A DNA stretch of 64,000 nucleotides. Source: Dillenia suffruticosa (taxonomy: Eukaryota; Streptophyta; Magnoliopsida; Dilleniales; Dilleniaceae). Shown piece by piece: positions 40,961-50,119 of this stretch. The notes beneath the pieces are model-generated. The model saw only the letters and a program-made list of their open reading frames with translations. It did no database searches and was not told the DNA's origin. Position 1 is the stretch's first letter, and each line of letters begins with the position of its first letter. Made by a program: the position numbers and the translations under genes. The stretch lies in assembly GCA_033439265.1 (NCBI GenBank), contig JAVTVX010000027.1, positions 5,967,001 through 6,031,000 of the forward strand. The letters run 5' to 3'.

Positions 40961-41204
40961 GTTATATTTTATTTTTTAATCTTGTTAAAGAATAATATTA
41001 TTTTATTTTAAGTTAGCATTTTATTATTTGATAAAAAATTATTTTTTTAATTAATATGTTATATTTTATTTTTATTTTATCTTTTTAAAGAGTAGTATCA
41101 TTTTTTTTAAAATAACATTTTATTATTTTATAATAAATATCATTTATATTATTTTATTATTTTTAGAAAATTGTTAGAATAAGATAATAAGTAAAAAAAA
41201 AAAG

Positions 41205-41490
41205 ATTAAGTAAGTCAATTAGTCTGGTGGTTGTGTTTTCTGACCATTTTACTTGTGCGCGTAGATTGGATCAGTGGGGAAAGCAAACGGAGGTAATTTT
41301 GAGGGATTTTTCACAAGGTCAAGGGCATGGGCATGGATGCGGGCCAAAGGCAGGGGCTGGGCATAGATGCAGGCCGAAGGCAGGGGCCGGGCGCGAACTC
41401 GAGTGGGCGAGCAGGCTATATGCACGTGCAGTGTGTCTGGGCGAGTGGGTTGGAGCAATGGGGTGCGTGAGTGGGTGGCGAGTTAGCGAC
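41205..41490 (+). repeat. GC-rich captured segment in the CACTA element, with 30-bp repeat
   Basis: An island of high GC sits between AT-rich and TAGCGACG-type sequence. It contains two 30-base units beginning GGGCATGGATGC (41,329) and GGGCATAGATGC (41,359), rich in GGCAGGGGC. Open frames exist on both strands (41,227-41,532 plus; 41,249-41,458 minus) without a recognisable protein. Base composition suggests a fragment captured from elsewhere, a known habit of CACTA elements. Confidence 0.55.
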
Positions 41491-41824
41491 GGATTCTTAA
41501 ATTCGTTGCTAAATAAATATATAATTAAATAAAATAAAATACTAATATAATAATTAAATAAATTATAAATTATAAATTTAGCAACGAAAATTAAATATGT
41601 CGCTACATTTAGCGACGAAAAATTTTTCGTCGCTAAATCAGTCGCTATTTTGGCAACGAATTTCTAATTTTCGTCACTAAATTTTTGCGACGTTTCATTA
41701 GCGACGAAAAATTTTTCATCGCTAAATTTATCGCTAATATTTTTAGCAACAATTTTTTTTTTTTAATTTTTGTCACAAAACCATGTTTTTTTGTTGTGTA
41801 TCCCCTTTGGGACGATTTGATAGC

Positions 41825-44800
41825 ATTTTAATTATTAAACGGGTGATAATTAACTCGCAGTCAATGTCTGCTTAGCATTCTTCCACGATACAGCTCCACC
41901 GGTCATCATAAAGATATAGCCCAACATTGATTTCCGAGAATCAACATAGCCGGCAAAATCCGAATCCGAGTACCCGATTACTTCTAGATTGTCAGTTCTT
42001 CTATATGTAAGCATATGTTTCTTGATGCCTTATAGATATCTCAACACTTTCTTTGCAGCCTTCCAATGTTTTAAACCCGGATTACTTTGATATCTACCTA
42101 ACATCCCCACAGCATACGCTATATCAGGTCTGCCTTGTGCATACATGAGACTTCCAACAACGAAAGCATATGGGATGTTAACCATCTGTTCCCTTTCCAA
42201 ATCTGTCTTAAGGCATTGGTCTAAATTGAACTTATCCCCTTTGATAATCGGAGCTATATTTGGTGAACAGTTATCTATCGTATATCTCTTAAGAACTTTA
42301 TTGATATAAATCTCTTGAGATAGTTCCAAAATTTTATGGAATCTATCTCGATATATTTTTATGTCGATGACATAAGACACATCACCTAAATCTTTCATCT
42401 CAAAATTCTTAAATAGAAACTATTTCATCTCATATAACATCCCTTTATCATTAGTAGAAAGTAATATATCATCCACATAAAGGACAAGAAAACAGAATCT
42501 ACTCCCACTAATCTTGAGGTATATGTATTGATCCACAATGTTCTCTTCAAAACCGAATGAAGTGACTACATTGTGAAATTTCAAATACCACTGGCGGGAG
42601 GCTTGTTTCAATCTTGGATACCGGAAAAAATGTTTCCGAGTAGTCGACTCCCTCCCTTTGGGTGAACCTTTTCGCAACAAGTCTAGCCATATATTTTTCG
42701 ATATTGCTCAATGAGTCTGTTTTAGTTTTGAAGACCCATTTACATCCAATGGATTTTACCCCATTTGACAATTCTACAAGATCCTAAACTCCGTTGCTCC
42801 TCATGGATTCCATCTCATCTTTCATGGCGTTTAGTTATAAGTTTGAGTCCCTAGAACTCATGACTTGTGAAAACGTTTCTAGGTCCTCTACGGCTCCGAC
42901 GTTATAGTCAGACTCTTGAAGGCATACCACATAGTCATCAGATATAGCTGACCTTCTCTCTCGAGTAGATCTCCTTAATATAAGTTCAACATTCTCTGTA
43001 GGAGAGGGTTGACCAACTTGATCTTGATCAGCTGTTTGTGGAACTTCTTGACTATCACCCATACTCTGATTTGAGTCTATAGGCACTTGAGAGTCATTTT
43101 AGACGACAACCAAATTGGTACTTGAATTTGATGGGATACTTGATGGGTCCCTTTCAGGAATTAACTCTTGAAAGCTTTCCTTCTCACTGACCAAGTCATT
43201 CTCTAGAAATCTAGCATTTCTAGATTCCACAAATCTAGTGTGGTAAGATAGACAGTAAAACCGGTATCCTTTGAATCTCTCGGCATAACCGACAAAATAT
43301 TCACTTACGGTCGTTGGATCCAATTTCTTTTATCGTGGATTGTAAACCCTTATCCCTGCAAGATAACCCAAAATGCGCACATGTCTTAAACTAGGTTTCC
43401 AACCTTTAAATAACTCGAAAGGAGTCTTGGCAACTGCCTTGGTTGAAACCCTGTTTAGGATGTATACAGCCTTCTTGAAAGATTCAGTCTACAAGAATTT
43501 AGATAATTTGGAGTTAGCCATCATACTCCTAACCATGTCAAGTAAGGTTCTGTTCCTTCTTTCAGCTACGTCATTCTGGTAAGGTAAATCAGGTATGTAT
43601 ATTAGGCAACAATCCCATTTTCTCGAAGGAACTTTGTAAATGGACCTGGTGCTTGTCCATCCTATATATACATTCCATAGTATTCTCCACCCCTATCTGA
43701 TCTCATGATTTTTATTTGTTTATCGCATTGTTTCTCTACTTCTGTCTTAAAAATTTGAAAGGCATCCAGTGTCTCGTCCTTGTGGCGAAGGATGTAGAGA
43801 TACATCTATCGTGAATAGTCGTCTATAAATAAGATGAAATAACTATGACCATACGAGTTTGTACCTGGAGTACAAATATCCGTATGTATGATCTTTAACA
43901 ATTCTGAACTCTTCCTAGCATCTTTTTGAGTCATGTTGGTCTGCTTTCCTTTAATGCAGTCTACATAAGTCTCAAAATCAATAAAATCTAGAGTATCAAG
44001 TATTTCATCCTTTACCCATTTTTTTATTCTTTTTATAGATATGTGTCCTAATCTCCGGTGCCACAACATGAAAGAATTTTCTTCAATGACACTTTTTTAA
44101 CCCCTGTATGTGTTACGTTCATGCAAGCATTATCTTGTAAAGTAATAATATATAATCTATTCAATAATGGATCATAACCAACGACATTTGAACAATAAAA
44201 TAATATCATTTTATTACTAAATTGGAAAGAATAATTGAATTGTACAAGTTTTGAAATGAAAATTAACTTCCTAGAAAACTTAGGTACATAAAACACTTTT
44301 TCCAATTTCAAGACGTGTCCGCTTGCTAATATGAGCTTGCAATCACCAATGGCCTTTACTCGTGAGTCCATCTTATTGTCTGAATATATAAGTTGTTCAC
44401 GATCCACTAGTTTTCTTAGGTTTTGCAAGCCCTGCAACACATTCGTAATGTGGATGGTACAACCAGAGTCAATCCATCATGTGTCATGAGAAATCTCAGT
44501 CATACAAGATTCATAACAAACTAATGAGATTTCCATGCTTTTATTCATTAAGCCACCGCTTATATTTGGCACAATCCTGCTTCATGTGTCCCTTTTTTTT
44601 ACAGAAAAAACACTTGGACTCTTTCTTTATGTCCACCTTTAATTTTGTGCCTTTGGGGTTTGGTTTGGATTTACCCTTCTTCTTTTCTTGTATTACCATA
44701 TGTGCACTAACAGAACTTTGTTTCGAATGAAGTGCACAAGGAAGGACTCGGATATCTCAACCTCCAGATTCTTTAATTGAGCCGCAATGTCCCGCATCCG

Positions 44801-46243
44801 CATAATATGCTCACTCACACCGTGGACAGTAGTGAGCCTCATGGAAGAAAATTGCATAATGAGGGTACTAGCCAAAGATTTCTCCGACGCCGCAAATTGC
44901 TCATCTATAGTTTTAAGAAGAGCACGGACATTTGTATGCTGATTAATCGAGCCACAGATACTAGTCGAAATTTTGCTCTTTATGAATATGGTACTTAGAT
45001 GATTAGATCACTCCCATTTTTCATAAAGAGTTTTTTCATCTATAGAGATGGTATCGGTCACCGGAGGTGACTCGTCCTTCCGTATAACATAATCAATATC
45101 CAAACAGTTCAAATGAAGAAGTACTATTTCCCTCCATTCCTTATAATTTTCTCCGTTCAAATCGGGAAAATCGGATTTTAAATCTATGGTTTGGAATACT
45201 GCAAAATAAATAAATAAACATGCTTACTAATTATATGTGAGACATTTAATATATGTCTACCAATGCAAACATACAATAATAAATTTATGATATAAAAATT
45301 GTCTGTGCGCTAAATTTCTAATTCTATTAGATTTATTTAGTTTTATGATAAGGTTTATCAAAAATAGATCATTTTCCAATGCCTGTGGGCTAATTGAGAA
45401 ATTACCAATAACTAGTCTTTTCTTAATGACTTTATCCTTTTCTATTTAGCCTTACAAGACGATTTTTCTAGTGCATCAGGTAGGTTCCCAGGAAAGTGGT
45501 GAGTCACATGGGATCGCTTAATAACCAGCCAACCTTAAACTTATCCCGTCTTTTTGACAGAACCAGCCTAAACATGCACTAAATCCACCACACTTATAGT
45601 ATTACATAGAAAAATGATTTCATATAAGTAGACTACTATTGAAAATAACTATTTTGATATTTTATCTCTCATTTCATTATTTTCATGTAACAAAAATTCA
45701 TATGGGATAAGATTCATTACATAAAAAATAATTGTCATGACAAATTTATCCATTTCCTAATATGATCATGCCTTTATATATAATTTTTTATTTAATTGTG
45801 GTTGCTGTGGCTAAACCATAATTAATTTTAAAAATTATATTGATCATAATATTAATCAATTTTACCAATTAAACTACCTAATGCATTTTGTACCTTTCCT
45901 TATGTACAAAATTTTTTAAAAATTAATTTTATACACAATATTTTGATATAAAGGTCTAATGTGAAATAATTAAACTTTATTAGACCTTTAAAAATATATC
46001 GTAGGGATTTAATTGAAAAATGAATAATCTCTTTAAAGATTATTTAATACAAAGTATAAATGATTTTCCAAAAAGGAAAAATTGACCATATGGTCATTCA
46101 TCGAATAAATGAGTATTTAAAATATTGCATTTTTTGAATGGGACAACTTTATTCAAAAAATCATGTCTGAAAATCATAATTTTTGAAAACATTTTGAAAT
46201 TTATCGGAATTTTGAAGGTAGAGGACAAAATGCTGTGATACCA
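41825..46243 (-). mobile_element. Ty1/copia retrotransposon, decayed, 3' end lost
   Basis: On minus, from the right: primer site TGGTATCACAGCA (complement of 46,231-46,243, one mismatch to the initiator-Met site); leader; gag from about 45,200, with a CCHC zinc knuckle CFFCKKKGHMKQDC near 44,580-44,620. Next come protease with DSG (WIDSGCTIHITNV, 44,440-44,480), the integrase N-part with LWHRRLGH (44,069 down), and RT with YVDD (LVLYVDDILL, near 42,480). RNase H (DSDFAGYVDSRKS...) reaches about 41,870. The order gag-PR-IN-RT-RH is copia. Many stops and shifts break it. The integrase HHCC site has one Cys replaced (ETYVDCIKGK). The sequence leaves the family just after TLTAS, so the 3' LTR is missing. 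Confidence 0.92.
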
Positions 46244-46245
46244 AA

Positions 46246-47100
46246 TGTTAGAATCTTTATATTGCAAACCAAATGCAATAGTAAAAAATAATTATTCGAG
46301 AAATAGGATCGAATGTACCTCCGGTCATTCTCGATTCCGACGATTCTCGATAATTGTAATAGCACCAAGTGATTTTGGAGCGAGCACCGATTACATAATA
46401 TACATTATACCGAGCCATGTATGAAAATATACTTCAAAAAATTTTAAAATAATCCCGAGAGCAAAATAATTTCAGAAATAACTCATTTTTATCGCGAGTT
46501 AAACTCTCGACACCACGTGGCAGCATGTGGTTGGCCGAATACCACGTATCACGTCTTTAAGATGAGACAAGCCGTCGCCCACAACGCCCCGAGGCCGCTC
46601 CCTCCACCGCTTGCGGCTCTCTCTCTCTCTCCCTCCCTCCCCGCCCGCGGCTCTACTCTGCTCCCCCTCCCCCCGCGGCTCTCTCTCTCTCTCCCTCCCT
46701 CCCACCTGCGGCTCCGCTCCGCTCCCCCTCCCTCCCGCGGCTCTCTCCCTCCCTCCCTCTCCCGCGGCTCTTTCCCTCCCACCCCCCACCACCTGCGGCT
46801 CCCTCTCTCTCCCTCCCACCCCCCGCAGCCCTCTCTCTCTCTCCCTTCCCCTACGACTCACGGCTCAGGGGAGAGAGAGAGAGAGAGAGCCGTAGGGGGA
46901 GGGAGAGAGAGAGAAAGAGGGGAGGAGTGCGGTAGTGCCGAGCTCCTCCTCTGTCTCTCTCTCCCTCCCCCCTCCGCCTCCCGCAGCTCTCCTCCCTTCT
47001 CTCCTCTCTCTCCCTCCCCCCACGGACTGCTCTCTCTCTCTCTTGGATTGTGTCGTGTTTTCAACTCGCGATATATACAGGTCACAAACGGAAATAATTT
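46246..47100 (-). repeat. 5' LTR of the minus-strand copia element (outer limit uncertain)
   Basis: The inner edge is TGTTAGAATC at 46,246, two bases from the primer site, so on minus the LTR ends GATTCTAACA. With no 3' LTR to compare, the outer edge is only guessed, somewhere near 47,050-47,300. It contains a perfect G-box CACGTG at 46,514-46,519 and then a long GC-rich pyrimidine tract. On minus a TATATA string near 47,075 could be a promoter TATA element. Confidence 0.55.
46605..47045. repeat. GC-rich CT/CCCT minisatellite with strand-switching purine tract
   Basis: A unit like GCGGCTC(TC)nCCCTCCC recurs about every 25-35 bases from 46,612 to 46,830 (eight or so copies). It is followed by a GA/GGGA purine tract (46,866-46,925) and then pyrimidine again (46,945-47,042). 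CTCTCCCTTCCCCTACG (about 46,837) and its near-complement CGTAGGGGGAGGGAGAG (about 46,890) form an inverted repeat. The complement of 46,747-46,763 has four GGG runs in 17 bases, a G-quadruplex pattern. Long frames here on both strands are low-complexity and not believed. Confidence 0.85.
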
Positions 47101-48239
47101 TTCGTTTAAGTTATTTTAAATTTTTTTTTATTTTTTAGGTTAGATCCGTATAAAACTCCATTGTACCTACACTGTATAATGTCACAATATCATAGATTAT
47201 ATACATATGAATTGTATATGTCATATATTATGTACACATTAATTGTATGTCCTATATTCACACTTCTATAATTTATCATAACAAATATGAGTGAAACACT
47301 GATATAATACAAAAAGATTTAATAGACAAATAAAATGGAAGTTATGACATATAGTCATGGTACAAAATAAAAAAGGAAGGACGACCAACAACGGTTACAA
47401 GAAACAACCGTAGAGGTGCAACAGTTACCGTCGACAAATGGGGCTAAAAAAGAAGAGAGAAAAATTTTGGACAAAAAAAAAAAAAAAAAAAAAAAAAGAT
47501 CCAGGACGAAAAAAAAAAGGAAATACTTGAATGAAAAAAAAAAAAAAGAATTGTCAAAAAAAAAAGGAAAAAAAGTGGACGATTGCTTCGAGGTGTCAGA
47601 AATTGTGGTGAGTAGTAAAACTGTTCCACGCTTTACTATTATGGAGATATTTTTTTTGAAATGGTTTATGAATTTTACATGTATACGTTCAACATTCAAA
47701 ATTATGCCTCTATCTATTATGCTTTTATTATTTTGCATGTACCAAATGCTACCAGTGATATCCACTATGCACCTAGCAGCATCATGCTTTAAGTATCATT
47801 GGACCGGAAAATCCCAGACAGTAGAATAAATTGTTTCATAAGAAATGAACATGCCACATCTTTATCGTGCTAGTAATATGCATTATATTTGCCGGCAAAA
47901 AAAAATATATATATTTGCAGCACATAGCAATGTTTGATGCGTTTTACATAACATAACAGTTGACTCGCATGAAAAGGTGCAATTTCACCAAAACTATGAA
48001 CATAAAGTAATCAGAATGTCAAATAACATGCTGAACAGTTCGACCGGCGGACAGTTATTCAATTGACACATGTTATTTTGTCATGCTTTAATAATTTATC
48101 AATGAAAGAGGGTGCTAATGCTTGCTTTATTACCAATGATAACACTTGGACGCAACTTGACAACATAATAGAATTATTGCCAAGCCCAACAAGTCAATCG
48201 AAAACATGACAGTATTCTGGCTCATGAAGGAGATGTATG
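47101..48239. other. Repeat-derived DNA, poly-A-rich
   Basis: Holds poly-A runs (47,474-47,497 and others) next to phrases such as ACAAATGGGGCTAAAAAAG that recur in the tandem repeat at 48.6-49.3 kb. This part is therefore probably the same element family. The Lys-rich frame 47,416-47,829 is just the poly-A run read as codons. No gene seen. Confidence 0.45.
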
Positions 48240-48242
48240 CAT

Positions 48243-48366
48243 TTTTACAAACCTCAATAAGAGCAACTACTGATGGGATAGCATCTGCATGATGATGCCA
48301 AGCATTTGTTTTTGTCGCACCACTGCCAGATATTTTGCCAACTCTTCTAGTTATCCAGCAAAGCTT
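48243..48366 (-). pseudogene. Stray exon of a cation diffusion facilitator (metal tolerance protein, MTP) gene
   Basis: On minus one frame reads RRVGKISGSGATKTNAWHHH and continues ADAIPSVVALIEVC (48,346 down to about 48,247). The string AWHH-x-(S/A)DAxxSxVALI is the hallmark of transmembrane segment 5 in CDF/MTP transporters, whose H-x3-D pair binds the metal. Here the pair is kept. No neighbouring exons with convincing motifs were found, and it sits within transposon-rich DNA, so it is probably a captured or left-over fragment. The match is from memory of the family pattern. Confidence 0.55.
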
Positions 48367-48564
48367 TAGTTATAAACCAAAGAAAGATTTTGTCCGTAAA
48401 CAAAATCTTTGTTTAGTTTAGAACTACAAATTATAAACAAAGTGATTATATTTTGTAATTATACTTATGCACAAACAAAAATGACAGCTTTTTGTGTTAC
48501 TTTAGAGATGTCCCCGCGGTGTATCTTAGCCTAGTTAACACTATTTACAAACAAAATAAGCATC
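48367..48564. other. Unassigned DNA between MTP fragment and tandem repeat
   Basis: AT-rich, with several phrases like ACAAACAAAATAAG. No gene or element assigned. Confidence 0.4.
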
Positions 48565-49315
48565 AAAGAGTAGTCTAGTGTTTGATCATCAGCTGGAAGT
48601 GAGAACGTCAGTAGATTTTAATCTACAGAGGATATATTACAAACAAAATAAGGTCTTCAGTGACTGAGTCAAAAAATAACAAAAAAAAAGAATCTGAATG
48701 AAAAAAAATAAAAAATCGTGATCTAAAAATAAAGGGATGATCATCTGTGGGTACTAGAATTCTGTGAATAGTAATGTGGACAAGTGGGGGTAAAAAGAAC
48801 AAAAGGAAAAACTTATGTCAAAAAAAGACAAAGGATTTAAGGGAAAAAAAACTGGGTCAAAAAATAATAAGAGAAAAGATTTGAATAAAATAAAAATTGT
48901 GACTTAAAAATTCTGTGAATGGTAACGCCTATCAACGCCAAAGAGTAGTCTAGTGTTTGATCATCAGTTGGAAGTGAGAACATCAGTAGATTTTGATCTA
49001 CAAAAGATATATTACATTAAAAAATAAAAAAAATAAGGATCTGAATGAAAAAAAATAAAAAATTATGGTCTAAAAATAAATGAATGACTATCCAAGGGTG
49101 CCAAAATTTTGTAAATAGTAACATGGACAAGTGGGGCAGAAAAAAGAAAAAAAAAATTAAGTCAAAAAATGATGAAGGACTTAAGGGAAAAAATGTTAGG
49201 TAAAAAAATAGAAGAGAAAATATCTGAATGGAAATATGATTTAAAAATAAAAGAATACCATTCCAGGGTGACAAAATTCTGTGAATAGTAACGCCTATAG
49301 GAGTTTTATAATATA
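48565..49315. repeat. Two tandem copies of a ~375-bp repeat
   Basis: AAAGAGTAGTCTAGTGTTTG starts copies at 48,565 and 48,940, exactly 375 bases apart. Both continue with GATCATCAG, GGAAGTGAGAAC, GATATATTACA, ATCTGAATGAAAAAAAATAA, TGGACAAGTGGGG and end near TTCTGTGAATAGTAACGCC. The second copy ends with TATAGGAGTTTTATAATATA, resembling the tail of a widespread plant dispersed repeat. It carries no coding frame. Confidence 0.8.
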
Positions 49316-50119
49316 GGGGAATTAAAAATCTTTTACCCGATAAGGACGTTTATGAATTCAAAACAATAAAACGAATTAACTCTTTTCATATAATCATTAA
49401 ATAGATTAGAGTCATTACAAATTGAATTGTTTCTCAATGGAAGTGGGAGGATATATTACAATTGTGTAATACCAATAACCCAAAAAAGGGTAAAGTACCA
49501 AAAGAAATAGTAATACCAATGATATTAAATATTAATAGCTAAAAGCGATTGGGATAATAGAAAATTTATATACCAATGTTCTAATAATTGAATATTAATA
49601 TTTTTTAAATAAAGTTTTATATTTAAATTTTATGATTGACGAAAATGGTTGGGTATAATAGGGTTAGGTGATCCTCAAGGGAGTTAGGTATGATATGGTT
49701 CGGTGGTTTATGGAAAAACTATGATAGAAAATCTGTGTAAGTTTGCACTGTGGCCTATTCGTCCTAGGTCAATCAATCAAGCCCAAAAGGAAAGCCCGAG
49801 CCCGAACAAGCTTACATGGTGGACTAAGGCCGGATTCTGGCTCTATAGCTCTATTAAAATTTCCAACTTGCATTCCACCAGCCCAAATTTAGCACAGTTC
49901 AACTCCATCCATTTCACAAACAGAGAGCAAGTGGAGATGGAGCGTTCCCTATCGAGACCCGCCCTCCGAAAGATAGTATAGCGATCGATTCGGGTTAATT
50001 TAGATTAATTAGGTTAATTCTCAAATACCGAACCGTCTCACAGAGATGTTACAAAAACAAAAAAAGAAAAAAAAGTCAAGCGGAGAACCGGCAAATGTTT
50101 AAAGCCATCGCTCTCTTGA
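49316..50119. other. Intergenic DNA upstream of the HflX remnant
   Basis: A frame at 49,703-49,981 plus has more balanced composition but no recognisable domain. It may be former promoter or leader sequence. A 16-base string TTATCAACACCTTCTT occurs twice around a poly-A run (about 50,128 and 50,163). Confidence 0.4.

Larger units (their letters stand above)
39576..41798. mobile_element. Non-autonomous CACTA (En/Spm-type) DNA transposon, 2,223 bp
   Basis: The left end is CACTACAAAAAAACACGATT. The right end, complemented, is CACAACAAAAAAACATGGTT, so the terminal inverted repeats match over about 20 bases with few changes. Both ends are flanked by TAT (39,573-39,575 and 41,799-41,801), the 3-bp target duplication typical of CACTA elements. 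The interior has many copies of TAGCGACGAATT and its complement, the subterminal-repeat style of plant CACTA elements. No transposase frame is present, so it would need a partner element to move. Confidence 0.9.
39487..41824 (-). mobile_element. tRNA-like SINE remnant (minus), split by the CACTA element
   Basis: Removing the CACTA element and one TAT joins 39,500-39,575 to 41,802-41,811. Read on minus, the joined piece starts GGGGATAGCCTAATAGTC (box A-like) and has CAGGTTCGAATCTC (box B-like) about 45 bases on, then a short A-rich part. It is flanked by a 13-base direct repeat with one mismatch: ATGATTTGATAGC at 39,487-39,499 and ACGATTTGATAGC at 41,812-41,824. This is the expected form of a short SINE with target duplication. 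It may instead be a worn tRNA pseudogene insertion. Confidence 0.55.

Noticed and set aside
41329-41388. 30-base direct repeats that resemble a CRISPR unit size
   Set aside because: Only two adjacent copies without spacers, in a plant transposon; a simple tandem duplication.
46499-47119. Long overlapping frames on both strands (up to 200 codons)
   Set aside because: They are Ser/Pro/Leu or Arg/Glu/Gly low-complexity readings of a CT/GA-rich tract; no domain and equal openness on both strands.
47416-47829. Lys-rich 137-codon frame
   Set aside because: It is produced by poly-A runs in a repeat, with no family motif.
49703-49981. 93-codon frame upstream of the HflX remnant as a separate gene
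   Set aside because: No motif, no splice structure and no homology recognised.
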